From contig JANQQP010000037.1 in assembly GCA_028285005.1 (NCBI GenBank), positions 62,001 to 126,000 of the forward strand: a stretch of DNA of 64,000 nucleotides. Direction: 5' to 3'. The DNA is from Dehalococcoidia bacterium (GTDB taxonomy: Bacteria; Chloroflexota; Dehalococcoidia; Lucifugimonadales; Lucifugimonadaceae). The position numbers and the translations under genes are program-made. This document shows positions 24,372 to 33,518 of the stretch, one piece after another. The stretch's first letter is position 1, and each line of letters opens with the position of its first letter. The notes below the pieces were generated by a model. That model worked only from the letters and a program-made list of their open reading frames with translations, ran no database searches and was not told the DNA's origin.

Positions 24372-25373
24372 ATGCAGTATGTGAACTTCGGTACAGGAGG
24401 CGTAAAGGTTTCGCGCGTGGCGCTGGGCCTCGGGTTTCGCGGTCAACCTGATGCGAATGCCGGCGAGCGAGCGATTCTCACCGCGCTTGACGGCGGCCTC
24501 AACCTGATCGATTGCGCCAACGTCTACGGCTACATGGATGACCGAGCCAACATCGGCAGCTCTGAACAGTTGCTCGGCAAGGTCTTGAAAGGTCGTCGGG
24601 ACGACGTGGTCATCACGTCCAAGGTGCGAAGCCCGATCGGACCGGGACCGAATGACGAAGGCTCATCCCGCTATCACATCATGCGAGAGGTGGAACGGTC
24701 GCTAAAGAGGTTGCAGACCGACCGTATCGATGTCTACCTGCTGCACCACATCGACGAAACGGTCTCGCAGGAAGAGCAGTTTCGTGCGTTGGACGATCTA
24801 GTGCGGGACGGCAAGATCCGGTACGTCGGCGTCTGCAACCACCAGGCATGGGAAGTTGCGAACGCGCTCCACGTGCAGTCGCAGCTGAGTGCCCAGCCGC
24901 TGATCACCGTGCAGAACCCCTACTCTCTGCTCAACCGGACACTCGAAGACGAGATGTTCCCTTTCGCGCGAGCTTCCGGCGTAGGCATCATGGCCTACAG
25001 TCCGCTTGCCGTCGGCCTGCTGAGCGGCGCATACACACCGGAAACGATTCCGGACGACAGCCTGCTCTGGGGCTCACGCCGGCGCGGGATCTTCGCTGAC
25101 GTCCTGCGAGGAAGAGCAGCCGATGTGCTGGCAAAGGTGCGCGAAGTCGCAGATGCCCACGGAGCCACGGTCGCTCAGATAGCGCAGGCCTGGGTGCTTT
25201 CACACCCTGAAATCACTGTTTCGATCTCTGGTGCTGACACTGCGGACCAGGTGAAAGAGAACCTCGGTGCGCTGGAGATCGAGCTGACAGCCGAGCAAGT
25301 GAGCGAACTGGATGAGGTATCTCGCGGCTTGCGCATGGTGTTGGACGGTTCAGACTTCGAGGATGATCGATGA
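24372..25373 (+). CDS. Aldo/keto reductase
   Basis: A 333-residue AKR-fold oxidoreductase. The catalytic tetrad is visible: Asp and Tyr in NLIDCANVYGY, Lys in VVITSKV, and His in YLLHHID. The NADP(H)-binding C-terminal part is VSISGADTADQVKENLGALE. It resembles the YghZ/tas-like (AKR11-14) branch acting on sugars or aldehydes. ATG 24372 opens a two-gene operon with a sugar-nucleotide-type epimerase/dehydratase that overlaps it by four bases. A TAGAAT hexamer about 60 bases upstream may be its -10 box. Confidence 0.9.
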   Translation: MQYVNFGTGGVKVSRVALGLGFRGQPDANAGERAILTALDGGLNLIDCANVYGYMDDRANIGSSEQLLGKVLKGRRDDVVITSKVRSPIGPGPNDEGSSRYHIMREVERSLKRLQTDRIDVYLLHHIDETVSQEEQFRALDDLVRDGKIRYVGVCNHQAWEVANALHVQSQLSAQPLITVQNPYSLLNRTLEDEMFPFARASGVGIMAYSPLAVGLLSGAYTPETIPDDSLLWGSRRRGIFADVLRGRAADVLAKVREVADAHGATVAQIAQAWVLSHPEITVSISGADTADQVKENLGALEIELTAEQVSELDEVSRGLRMVLDGSDFEDDR

Positions 25374-26134
25374 AGATTCTTCTCGCGGGCGGGTCGGGCA
25401 TGGTCGGCAGTTTCATCACGCCCTATCTGCAGAAGCAGCACGAGATTCGCGTGCTAGACATGACTGAGCCGTCACAGCCGGGCGTGGAGTTCTTCAAAGG
25501 CTCAGTGACAGAGCCGGACGACCTGCGCAAGGCTCTAGACGGCGTCGACTCGTTCGTATGGCTCGTTATGCGCAGTCCGCAGGGCGGCAGCGTGACGGAC
25601 CAGGACCCGAAGATTATCCGTGAGAACTACGAGGTGAACTGCCTCGGGCTTCACCTGTTCCTGTACACGGCGCAGTCACTCGGCGTGAAGTCCGGCGTCT
25701 ACACCAGCTCTATGAGTGTCCACTACCGCAACCGCGACTACTTCGCCGCCGAGGAAGAGGTGCCGCTCGACACGCCCAGCGCTTACGGGCTTTCGAAGGG
25801 TTTTGGTGAGGGGATCTGCCGCTACTTCGCTAACTGGTTCGACATGAATATCGCAGCGCTGCGCATCACCGGACCGCGGCCGCGTGATAAGTGGATTGAA
25901 GAGCGACGCAACCCTGTCATCGACCGCCCTGACGGCTCGAAGCCGCTGTTCGTGACCGACGAAGAGGACCTTGCGAATGCCTATTCGGCAGCGTTGGCGC
26001 TAACGCAGCAGGGTCACGGCCGGTTCGATGCCTTCTTCATTGCCGGTGATGAACACCAGAAGGACCACAACCTGACAAAGGCGAAGCGAGTGCTCGGCTG
26101 GGAGCCGACGACCCACCTGAAGGTCGAGGTGTAG
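25370..26134 (+). CDS. NAD-dependent epimerase/dehydratase (extended SDR)
   Basis: A 254-residue SDR with the N-terminal Rossmann motif GGSGMVG and catalytic YGLSK (Tyr and Lys), and TSSMS supplying the Ser. The length is short for sugar-nucleotide epimerases and typical of uronate dehydrogenase-like or aldonate-forming enzymes. It overlaps the aldo/keto reductase by four bases (ATGA), so both likely serve one sugar or sugar-acid pathway. It converges on the TPP-enzyme gene with a gap of six bases and no visible terminator. Confidence 0.85.
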   Translation: MKILLAGGSGMVGSFITPYLQKQHEIRVLDMTEPSQPGVEFFKGSVTEPDDLRKALDGVDSFVWLVMRSPQGGSVTDQDPKIIRENYEVNCLGLHLFLYTAQSLGVKSGVYTSSMSVHYRNRDYFAAEEEVPLDTPSAYGLSKGFGEGICRYFANWFDMNIAALRITGPRPRDKWIEERRNPVIDRPDGSKPLFVTDEEDLANAYSAALALTQQGHGRFDAFFIAGDEHQKDHNLTKAKRVLGWEPTTHLKVEV

Positions 26135-26140
26135 CCAGCC

Positions 26141-27811
26141 CTACTCAGGCAGCCATGCCGGCGCCGCTATGCCCTCGATGTGCGTCTTCACGTCGATGAC
26201 CGTGGGCTTCTTTGACGAGATCGCCTGGTCCAGCGCGCTTCCCATGTCTCCAGGCCGTGTCACCTGGATGCCCTGCGCGCCCATCGAGTCGGCCATGCCC
26301 GCGAAGTCGGCGTCCGTCAGCATCCACAGCTCATCGGAACCGGAAGTACGGTCGCCGTAGTTGCGTTCGTTCAACGCCTGCTCCTGGTTCAGCGATGCGT
26401 TGTTGTTCACAACGATCACAGCCGGGATGTTGTAGCGCACCGCTGTCTCAATCTCAGTCATGTGGTACCAGACGCCACCGTCGCCCGTGAAGCAGACGAC
26501 CGGCCGGTCAGGAGCGGCGCACTGCGCTCCGATCGCTGCCGGCAGTCCCCAGCCAAGCGAGCCAGCGCAGCGGATGAACGACTGGTCAGGGTGCTTGAAA
26601 TCGATCATCGTTCCGGTCCATATGCCGGAATGACCGGTGTCGGAAACGAGAATCGAATCGCTCGGCAGGTTCTCCGAAAGCTCCTTGCAAAGGCGCTCAG
26701 GCCGCATCGGCAACACATCCGAGTTGTAGTGTTCGGCGGCGCCGTTCTTCCACTCGGCCACGAAGCCTTGGACGGTCGAGACCCAATCTGCGTTCGAACC
26801 AGACTCAATGGCGCCCGTCAGCTTATCCAGCGTTGCCTGAACATCGCCGTGCAGTCCAACTGTGACAGGGTAAGAACGGCCGATCTTGGACGCATTTATG
26901 TCCAACTGCATGACCTTCGTGCCCGGCTTCGGGATTCGGTAGTCATGAGTTACCTGCCCGCCCGCGTGGCTGCCGATGAAGAACACCAGGTCGGCACCGG
27001 CGACCGCTCGGTTGGCGCAGTCCCTTGAGTAAGACCCGGGAACGCCGACGGCCAGTGGATGATCAGCGGGGAATGTCTCTTTGGCGTTGAGCGAAGTTGC
27101 GACCGGGATGTTTGCCTTTTCCGCGAATGCGATCAGCGAATCTCGCGCTCCCGAGGCCGTGACACCGCCGCCTGCAACGATGACAGGTTTCGAGGCTGCA
27201 GTCAGTACCCTGATGGCCTCGGCGATAGAGCCTTCATCGGCGACCGGCCTGAACGGCGGTACCGATTTGAAGGGCTCCTCGACGACTACGTCGAGGTCGG
27301 CCTCAGCGCTCATGATGTTTTGGCCGGCTATGCCCCAGATATCAAGGTGTGTCGGGCCCGGCGTGCCGGACACTGCATCGCGAAATGCCTGCCGCAGGAA
27401 GATCGGAAACTCCTCAACGCTCGTCACCTGCGTGCTGAACTTTGTCACCGCGTCGAACGGACTGTGGTGGTCGACTTCCTGGTACGCGTGACGGTTCTGC
27501 AGGATCTGCGGGAGGCGACCCGTGATCGCGACAACCGGTGAGCAACCGAGGTAGGCGTCTTGCAGCCCGGCTGCGAGATTAGCCGCGCCGACCGACTGCG
27601 CTCCGCAGACACCCGGAGCACGCTTCACGCGTCCGTAGGCGTCTGCCATGTAAGCGGCCGACTTCTCGCTGTGGGCCATGATGCGAGCGATGCCAAGCTC
27701 TTCCATGTGTGGCATGGCCTCGGCGACGGAGACAGGCATGAAGAAATAGTGTGAAACGTCGTACGCCTTCAACGTCTCGGCAAGGAATCTCGCTCCGGTC
27801 ATCTTTGGCAT
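26141..27811 (-). CDS. Thiamine-pyrophosphate enzyme (acetolactate synthase/benzoylformate decarboxylase-like)
   Basis: A 556-residue three-domain TPP enzyme. The N-terminal pyrimidine-binding domain has the conserved Glu in AHSEKSAAYMADAYGR. The central domain contains PVIVAGGGV. The C-terminal domain has the TPP motif GDGGVWYHMTEIETAVRYN ending in NNNAS. The family includes acetolactate synthase, glyoxylate carboligase and oxalyl-CoA or sulfopyruvate decarboxylases. No acetolactate synthase small subunit accompanies it, so a catabolic carboligase or decarboxylase is more likely than branched-chain synthesis. A VOC protein lies 105 bases upstream on the same strand and an epimerase converges on it. 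Confidence 0.85.
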   Translation of the reverse strand: MPKMTGARFLAETLKAYDVSHYFFMPVSVAEAMPHMEELGIARIMAHSEKSAAYMADAYGRVKRAPGVCGAQSVGAANLAAGLQDAYLGCSPVVAITGRLPQILQNRHAYQEVDHHSPFDAVTKFSTQVTSVEEFPIFLRQAFRDAVSGTPGPTHLDIWGIAGQNIMSAEADLDVVVEEPFKSVPPFRPVADEGSIAEAIRVLTAASKPVIVAGGGVTASGARDSLIAFAEKANIPVATSLNAKETFPADHPLAVGVPGSYSRDCANRAVAGADLVFFIGSHAGGQVTHDYRIPKPGTKVMQLDINASKIGRSYPVTVGLHGDVQATLDKLTGAIESGSNADWVSTVQGFVAEWKNGAAEHYNSDVLPMRPERLCKELSENLPSDSILVSDTGHSGIWTGTMIDFKHPDQSFIRCAGSLGWGLPAAIGAQCAAPDRPVVCFTGDGGVWYHMTEIETAVRYNIPAVIVVNNNASLNQEQALNERNYGDRTSGSDELWMLTDADFAGMADSMGAQGIQVTRPGDMGSALDQAISSKKPTVIDVKTHIEGIAAPAWLPE

Positions 27812-27916
27812 CTGAATGCTGCTCCGCAGATCGCTCGTGTGGTCTGGTCATATTGCGGGGAGCATTAGACCACAGAAATTGAGCGCACGGGCGAGTGGAT
27901 GGACGAGGGTCAGCGC

Positions 27917-28345
27917 CTACTGGATGAACTCGAGCCAGTTGCCCTCGGGGTCCTGCGCATACACGATGCCGCGTGTGCCCTTGCTCGTCTCCCGGATGAT
28001 CGGGTCGGTGACGAAACGCACACCCTTCGCAGAGAGATCGGCGTGCGTAGCAGCCAGGTCGTCCACGTTGAAGCAGATATGGCTTGTCCCGAGCTGTGGG
28101 ATCTGCTGATGGCCGGGCGGCGACTGTGGCTCGTGAAACTTCACTAGCTCAATGCGGTGTCCGGACTCGAACCCGACAAACACCAGCGTGCGCCTGGCAC
28201 CGGGGATGCCGGTGTGGTCTCCTTCGGGAGGCGCGACCGAATCGATCCTGGTGTGCTCGGTGAGACCTAGCACGTCGCAGTAGAAGCGAACCATCGCTTC
28301 CAGGTCATCGACCACGATTCCAGTGTGGTTAAAGCTCGTGACCAT
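27917..28345 (-). CDS. VOC-superfamily (glyoxalase/dioxygenase-like) protein
   Basis: A 142-residue protein with two beta-alpha-beta-beta-beta units. The first starts FNHTGIVVDDLEAMVRFYCDVLGL. The second has HICFNVDDLAATHADLSAKGV, and IVYAQDPEGNWLEFIQ ends the protein. The metal ligands His (FNHTG), Glu (IELVKF), His (HICF) and Glu (WLEFI) are all present, so a metal-dependent lyase, isomerase or dioxygenase is plausible; methylmalonyl-CoA epimerase and lactoylglutathione lyase are similar. The ATG at 28345 has GGAG eight bases upstream. The open frame runs further, to 28453, but the extra 36 residues do not look native. Confidence 0.82.
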   Translation of the reverse strand: MVTSFNHTGIVVDDLEAMVRFYCDVLGLTEHTRIDSVAPPEGDHTGIPGARRTLVFVGFESGHRIELVKFHEPQSPPGHQQIPQLGTSHICFNVDDLAATHADLSAKGVRFVTDPIIRETSKGTRGIVYAQDPEGNWLEFIQ

Positions 28346-28451
28346 CGGTTCTCCACTCCTCGCGTCGCTACCACTGACTTGAGAGTATGATTGCGGCGCA
28401 TTCTGACACACATCCCGAAGCATCGGACTACTCATCGCGGAGCGGGCGAAC

Positions 28452-29339
28452 ATGCCAGTTGTCGACGTTCACACTCACTTGCCAAGTCACAGAGATCACG
28501 TGCCGCCAGAAGAGGTGCGCACTGAGACCACCATGCGGTCGGGCCAGGTGGTGCAACTGACCAACACCATCCAGGACTACGTCAATGCGATGAAGCCGGT
28601 CGACAAGACTTTTGCGTTCGGTATCGCTCGCAGGCCGTGGCGAATGGGCGAAGCCGTACTGGATGAGCGTGGCTGGCCACCAGGGATGAACCAGAACGAC
28701 ATCGCGGCGCAGACCGCGAAGGCGGACCCGGACAAGTTCATCCCCGGCATGTCGCTGCATCCAATGGCGCCTGACATGAACGAGGAGTATGACCGCGCTG
28801 TCGGAGACCTGGGTTGCAAAGTGATAAAGCTGGGTCCGAACTACCAGGACTTCGATCCGACGGGCCCGGAGGCATTCCGACTATTCGCTCGCCTCGAGCA
28901 CGACGGGATTCCGATCATCTTCCACAGCGGCACCTCGCCACAGACCGATGGACCGCTCACCTACGCGCATCCGTTCACCTACGACCGAGTTGCGATGGCA
29001 TTTCCGAAGCTGAAGATGATCCTGGCGCATCTAAGTCATCCGTGGCAAGCCGATTCGCTGTCAGTCGTCCGAAAGCACCCGAATGTGTGGGCAGACATGT
29101 CAGCTCAGTTCTATCGCCCGTATTCGTTCTGGCAGGGCATGCGCCTGTTCTACGAGTGGGGCGTGACGGGCAAGATCTTCTTCGGGTCCGACTGGCCGGT
29201 TACGTTGCCGCAGGACAACATCGACGAACTGCGCAACCTTGAGAAGTTTGCAAAGGACCATCACCTGCCCGAGATTCCATCTGCCGAGATCGAGGGAATC
29301 ATCAATCGGGACGCGGCCGCGATCCTGGAGGTCGAGTAG
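28452..29339 (+). CDS. Amidohydrolase-related (ACMSD-like) metal-dependent hydrolase/decarboxylase
   Basis: A 295-residue TIM-barrel protein of the amidohydrolase 2 group. The metal-binding HxH is in VVDVHTHLP, a His lies in LAHLSHPW, and the conserved Asp is in FFGSDWPVT. This group includes ACMSD, 2-pyrone-4,6-dicarboxylate hydrolase and related decarboxylases acting on aromatic ring-cleavage products. The MFS transporter gene starts three bases after its stop, so uptake and breakdown are coupled. The substrate is unknown. Confidence 0.88.
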   Translation: MPVVDVHTHLPSHRDHVPPEEVRTETTMRSGQVVQLTNTIQDYVNAMKPVDKTFAFGIARRPWRMGEAVLDERGWPPGMNQNDIAAQTAKADPDKFIPGMSLHPMAPDMNEEYDRAVGDLGCKVIKLGPNYQDFDPTGPEAFRLFARLEHDGIPIIFHSGTSPQTDGPLTYAHPFTYDRVAMAFPKLKMILAHLSHPWQADSLSVVRKHPNVWADMSAQFYRPYSFWQGMRLFYEWGVTGKIFFGSDWPVTLPQDNIDELRNLEKFAKDHHLPEIPSAEIEGIINRDAAAILEVE

Positions 29340-29342
29340 CCG

Positions 29343-30674
29343 ATGAGGATGCGGGGGCTTGGTGACGCTTTCTACGGCTGGTACCTCGTAGCCGGACTGT
29401 TCTTCGCTACGCTGATCGTGATCGGCGTCAGGCAGGGCTTCGGTGTCTTCGTCGTTGCATGGGAAGAAGACTTCGGCGCGACCACGACTGCGGTGTCCTT
29501 CGCTGCGGCAATCGGCTGGGTAATCAACGGCGTCAGTCAGCCATTCATGGGCGCGCTCACCGACAACTTCGGCGCCCGTCGGGTGCTGATCTTCGGGATG
29601 CTCGGTATGGCGATCAGCACATTGCTAGTCGCTGCATCCACCAACCCATTCCTGCTCGCAGTCACATACGGATTCCTCGTTTCCGTCTTTTCCGGGGCGA
29701 TCTCTTTCACTCCGATCGGGGCGCTGATTGCCAGGTGGTTCGTGCGAAATCGCGGCCGGGCCATGAGCTTCCTGACAGCCGGAGGCTCGGCCAGCGGTCT
29801 GGTGATGATCCCGTTTCTCGCCTACTTCCTGGACGCAACCACGTGGCAAACAGTATGGATCGTCCTGGGACTGCTGATTCTCGCTCTTGGACTGCCGGTG
29901 ATGATCTTCATTGTCAGAAGCCGTCCCGAAGACATGGGCCTGCTGCCTGATGGTGACAAGGAGTCGGTTAACGATGAAGGAGGACCAGCGCCGAAGATCG
30001 AGGTGAAGACGGCGCCGCTTGCGGTTGATCGATGGCAGAGCTCGTTCAACTCGGCCCCGATGTGGCAGCTCTCGCTCGCATTCGTAGTCTGCGGGATCAC
30101 GACGGCTTCGATCTCGGTCCACTACGTGCGATGGGCAACCGACGAAGGGATCACGGCCCAAACTGCGGCAACCGCGTTCGGCCTTCTGAGCGCCATCAAT
30201 GCCGCCGGAGTGCTGTTCGTCGGGACCATCTCGGACCGGATGCAGCGGAAGACGCTTTTAGGAATCGTCTACCTCATACGCGGAGTGGCGTTTCTCAGCC
30301 TCATATTCCTGCCCGGGGCGGGAGCGTTGTGGGCGTTCGCGATCGTCGGTGGGATGTCGTGGCTGGCGACCGTTCCGCTCACAACCGCGCTGACTGCGGA
30401 CGTGTACGGCGTGAAGAAGCTGGGAACGCTCTCGGGCTTCATATTCATGGCGCATCAGCTTGGCGGCGGCGCGGCTGTAATCCTGTTTGGCTGGATCTTC
30501 GACACATGGAATAGCTACGACCCGGCATTCGCGATCGGAGCCATCACGCTGCTGGCCGCCGGGATCATCTCACTCTCAATTCGAGAGAAGCGCTATTCAG
30601 TTCGCTACTCACCTGTCGAGGGAGCGCCTGAATCTGCGGCCCGGTCTGCGGCAGTCGGCGGCGGTTCGGATTAG
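29343..30674 (+). CDS. MFS transporter (oxalate/formate antiporter-like)
   Basis: A 443-residue major-facilitator protein with twelve predicted membrane segments. The loop after segment 2 reads GALTDNFGARRVLI, the MFS motif A, and a second version, GTISDRMQRKTLL, lies in the C-terminal half. A 50-residue cytoplasmic loop joins the halves (about residues 190-240). It begins three bases after the amidohydrolase, so it probably imports that enzyme's substrate. The monocarboxylate/oxalate branch is a guess from the N-terminal YGWYLVAGLFFA wording. Confidence 0.87.
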   Translation: MRMRGLGDAFYGWYLVAGLFFATLIVIGVRQGFGVFVVAWEEDFGATTTAVSFAAAIGWVINGVSQPFMGALTDNFGARRVLIFGMLGMAISTLLVAASTNPFLLAVTYGFLVSVFSGAISFTPIGALIARWFVRNRGRAMSFLTAGGSASGLVMIPFLAYFLDATTWQTVWIVLGLLILALGLPVMIFIVRSRPEDMGLLPDGDKESVNDEGGPAPKIEVKTAPLAVDRWQSSFNSAPMWQLSLAFVVCGITTASISVHYVRWATDEGITAQTAATAFGLLSAINAAGVLFVGTISDRMQRKTLLGIVYLIRGVAFLSLIFLPGAGALWAFAIVGGMSWLATVPLTTALTADVYGVKKLGTLSGFIFMAHQLGGGAAVILFGWIFDTWNSYDPAFAIGAITLLAAGIISLSIREKRYSVRYSPVEGAPESAARSAAVGGGSD

Positions 30675-30723
30675 CCGCTGGCCTCGCGAATCAGTGCTCT
30701 AGCGGTCAGCCTAGAATGGAGCG

Positions 30724-30987
30724 ATGCGCCTGCATCCCGAAACACTGGGTCATCACGCCGAAGCCACTGATCCGACTCTCGTTGAGTGGATCAAGGATCG
30801 GCTCGATCACCTGCTTGGACTCGAGGCGACCACAGTCGTCATCGTGCTGGGTCTCGTGCTGGTGCTGTTCCCGTTGACCTTGATCGTCCTCGCTCGACGT
30901 CAGAGACGCCGTACCGAGCAGGCGATGGCGGAGTCTGAGCTACGCCGCTCAGTCGAGTCCCGCGATCCATCTGAGCCAGCCGACTAG
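30724..30987 (+). CDS. Small single-pass membrane protein, unknown
   Basis: An 87-residue protein with a soluble N-terminus (HPETLGHHAEATDPT) and one strongly hydrophobic helix (about residues 38-58, TVVIVLGLVLVLFPLTLIV). A basic stop-transfer region (RRQRRR) and an acidic tail follow. ATG 30724 follows GGAG closely, and a TAGAAT hexamer (30711-30716) is only eight bases ahead of it. The gene's last 39 bases overlap the end of the convergent DUF2007-like gene. I do not recognise the family. Codon pattern and topology make it credible, though it may be spurious. Confidence 0.45.
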   Translation: MRLHPETLGHHAEATDPTLVEWIKDRLDHLLGLEATTVVIVLGLVLVLFPLTLIVLARRQRRRTEQAMAESELRRSVESRDPSEPAD

Positions 30988-31260
30988 GCCGGGACGACGC
31001 TGGCGCGGCTGATCGTCGAAATCGGCGGGCACGGCGATGCCGAGTATCTCGGCTGCCCTCCTGGCATCCTTTCGCAGCACCACGAGTTGCGGCTCGGCGA
31101 ACCTCTGGAACCGCATCGGACCGTGGCCGTAGAGCCCGCCAAAGCGCTGGTTCCTCACGTGGCACTGTATTCCGGCCTGCTTCAGCTGATCGCTGGCTAT
31201 GGCGAGCTCGATCGAGTCGGGGTTCGTGATGAGTGTGATCAGATCGAAATCACGGTTCAT
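30949..31260 (-). CDS. DUF2007-like small protein
   Basis: A 103-residue protein whose core (NPDSIELAIASDQLKQAGIQCHVRNQ, written here in parts) matches the compact DUF2007 'putative signal-transducing protein' fold. ITNPDSIELA begins the first helix, AGIQCHV forms the second strand, and QLVVLRKDARRAAEIL forms the last strand and helix. The C-terminal RRPGLVGWLRWIAGLD is an added amphipathic tail. ATG 31260 is chosen; the longer open frame to 31323 adds nothing family-like. It overlaps the small membrane protein gene by 39 bases at the 3' end. Function is unknown. Confidence 0.65.
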   Translation of the reverse strand: MNRDFDLITLITNPDSIELAIASDQLKQAGIQCHVRNQRFGGLYGHGPMRFQRFAEPQLVVLRKDARRAAEILGIAVPADFDDQPRQRRPGLVGWLRWIAGLD

Positions 31261-31346
31261 GACACTGCACCAGTTCGGGTATTCGAACTTGCGATCTAAC
31301 ACAGTCAACCGGATGGTGCACAAACCCTTCGATAGGGCCCGTCTGC

Positions 31347-32267
31347 CTAGTCCAGCAGCGGGCTCAGTCTGTCCAGGATGCGGTCCAGCTCCTCGATATC
31401 CAGCTTATCGAGCTTTTTGGCCGCCGGGTTTCGGGTGACAGGCGTCCTGATCACACCGCGCCGGTGGAACGCCATCTTGTACGCGGCGATGCTGTAAAGG
31501 AACTCGAAGTTCAACGAGGGCAGCAGCTGCTCCCAGATCGACTGTGCCTCGTCCGTCACGATCTGCAGGTGACCTTCGCCCTTGCCGCCCTTTTCCAACG
31601 CATCCCAGAGCTTCCGATGAGCGTCGGTGACGTGACCTGAAGGCATCGTGCCGCAAGCGCCGCGGTGGTACTCGTCGGTCAGGAAGCGTCCGCCCATGCC
31701 ACCCATGATGCCGTGACACGAATCGCCGGACTGCTCAAAGAGTTGCGTCATGATCTGGCCCGGCACGAGACTCTCTTCTTTGACGTAGTCGATGTGATCG
31801 ATCTCTTTCAGCATCCGCACCATCAGCTGCGTTGGGATGATCGGGCTGGTTGGCGGCTTGTTGTTCTGCAGCCAGACCGGCACGCCTGCGGCCTCAGCGA
31901 TCGCGCCGTAGTAGTCGAACATCAGGTCAGGACTGGCGGCATTCGGCGGCGCGGCAATAACGGAGTCTGAACCGGCGTCAACCGCGACCTTCGTGTACTC
32001 GACTGCATGCTCAGTTGTGGTTCCAGTGACGCCGGCAACAAATGGCACAGCGCCAGCGGTTGCTTCGACGCCTTTGCGAATAACCTCGGCCCGCTCAGCA
32101 TCTGTGAGGTACGGACCTTCACTTGCGTTCACAGGCAACACGATGCCGTGGGCACCTCGCTCAACACACCACTCGACACAGTTGGTCAGGGATGGATAGT
32201 CGACTGAGCCATCCTCGTTGAACGGGGTGACAGGTATCGAATAGACGCCTCTCATCTGGTCTGGCAT
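31347..32267 (-). CDS. Dihydrodipicolinate synthase family aldolase/lyase
   Basis: A 306-residue class I lyase-fold protein. The Schiff-base lysine lies in YVKEES and the N-terminal region SIPVTPFNEDGSVDY and GIVLPVNASEG are typical. The Tyr-Asn of the catalytic triad (LYNxP) is replaced by Gln-Asn (WLQNNKPP), so it is unlikely to be lysine-pathway DapA. Family members with altered residues include KDG aldolase, 5-keto-4-deoxyglucarate dehydratase and N-acetylneuraminate lyase. With the zinc dehydrogenase divergent to it and the sugar enzymes upstream, a sugar-acid substrate is likely. Start ATG 32267. Confidence 0.86.
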   Translation of the reverse strand: MPDQMRGVYSIPVTPFNEDGSVDYPSLTNCVEWCVERGAHGIVLPVNASEGPYLTDAERAEVIRKGVEATAGAVPFVAGVTGTTTEHAVEYTKVAVDAGSDSVIAAPPNAASPDLMFDYYGAIAEAAGVPVWLQNNKPPTSPIIPTQLMVRMLKEIDHIDYVKEESLVPGQIMTQLFEQSGDSCHGIMGGMGGRFLTDEYHRGACGTMPSGHVTDAHRKLWDALEKGGKGEGHLQIVTDEAQSIWEQLLPSLNFEFLYSIAAYKMAFHRRGVIRTPVTRNPAAKKLDKLDIEELDRILDRLSPLLD

Positions 32268-32474
32268 GGGTGCTGATTTCTCCTGGAGTGGCCGCGCGGG
32301 CCGCGTGAAGTCTTGTGGAACCGAGTGAGCGTCGAAATGGGCAAGTAGCTGTGGACCTGACAGTCCCGAGTATCGTTGCCGTCAGGTTGCGGCCAGCATC
32401 GTATAACATCCGGCGACCGCAAGCTGGCTCGGTCTCAGCTTGCCTCAGGATTTGCAGATTGCAGGGAGATCACG

Positions 32475-33518
32475 ATGCCGGAAACTATGAAAGCGGCGCT
32501 TGACGATGGCACGGGCAGGTACGAACTGCATGAACTGTCGATGCCAGACATGTTCGAAGGCGCCGCCGTAATCAAGGTGAGACAGACCGGTATCTGCGGT
32601 TCAGACCTGCACATGACCGATGCTCGTGAGGATGCGCAAACAGTCGCTTCCGGCCACGAAGTAGCAGGTGAGATCGTTGAACTACCGGCCGATGAGACCA
32701 ATCTCCGTGTTGGCGACCGAGTCGCGCTGGAGACAATCGGCGCCGGCCGCTCGTGCATGCGCTGTCACTACTGCAAATACGGCCAGTACCGACACTGCAT
32801 GGATCTCGCCCCGGACACCGGCGGTGGCTTCGCTGAGTACATGACGCGAAAGCCGAACGGACTCTTCAAACTGCCGGACAGCCTCGACTGGACCGACGGC
32901 GCGCTGGTCGAACCAATGGCCGTCTCAGTGCATGCGCTGCGGTACGCGGAGATGAAGCCTGGCGACGTGATCGGCGTGACCGGTTCAGCGACTATCGGGC
33001 TTTCCGCTATTGGCGCTGCAGCCGCATTCGGGGCCAAGCGGGTGATTGCTTCGGCGAAGTATCCGCATCAGGCCGAAGCTGCCAAGAAGATGGGCGCAGA
33101 TGTTGTGACTTCAGCCGATGGCGATGAGTTCGAGGAGGCATGCCGGGAGGCTTCCGGCGGAGTAGGCGCGGATATCGTGCTTGAGTCGGTTGGCGGTCAT
33201 CAAAGCGCCGCTCTGCACCAGGCGATCAGAGCTACGAGGCCACAGGGCAAGACGGTAAACCTTGGCGGAATCAAGGTGCCGATGGAAATCGATCTTTTTG
33301 ACCCGCTGCTGCGCGAGATCTCGATCATCTCGGTTTCGTGCTACGACGTGATCGATGGTGTGCACGACTACGAAGTGGCGATCGATCTTCTCGCTTCTGG
33401 CGAAATCCCGTATCGCGACATCGTGACGCACAAAGTGTCGCTGGACGACATCCAGGACGGCTTCGCAACTGCCTACGACAAGAATTCAGGGTCGATCAAG
33501 GTCCACATAACGCAGTAG
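32475..33518 (+). CDS. Zinc-dependent alcohol/polyol dehydrogenase (threonine/sorbitol dehydrogenase type)
   Basis: A 347-residue medium-chain dehydrogenase. Catalytic zinc ligands lie in GICGSDLHM and SGHEVAGEI. The structural-zinc lobe reads CMRCHYCKYGQYRHC, and NAD binding is in GVTGSATIGLSAIGAAAA. I choose ATG 32475, which has GGGAG six bases upstream; the frame is open from 32376. A TATAAC hexamer at 32402-32407 could be the -10 element. It is divergent from the dihydrodipicolinate-synthase-family gene, a pairing common in sugar-acid degradation. Confidence 0.9.
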   Translation: MPETMKAALDDGTGRYELHELSMPDMFEGAAVIKVRQTGICGSDLHMTDAREDAQTVASGHEVAGEIVELPADETNLRVGDRVALETIGAGRSCMRCHYCKYGQYRHCMDLAPDTGGGFAEYMTRKPNGLFKLPDSLDWTDGALVEPMAVSVHALRYAEMKPGDVIGVTGSATIGLSAIGAAAAFGAKRVIASAKYPHQAEAAKKMGADVVTSADGDEFEEACREASGGVGADIVLESVGGHQSAALHQAIRATRPQGKTVNLGGIKVPMEIDLFDPLLREISIISVSCYDVIDGVHDYEVAIDLLASGEIPYRDIVTHKVSLDDIQDGFATAYDKNSGSIKVHITQ

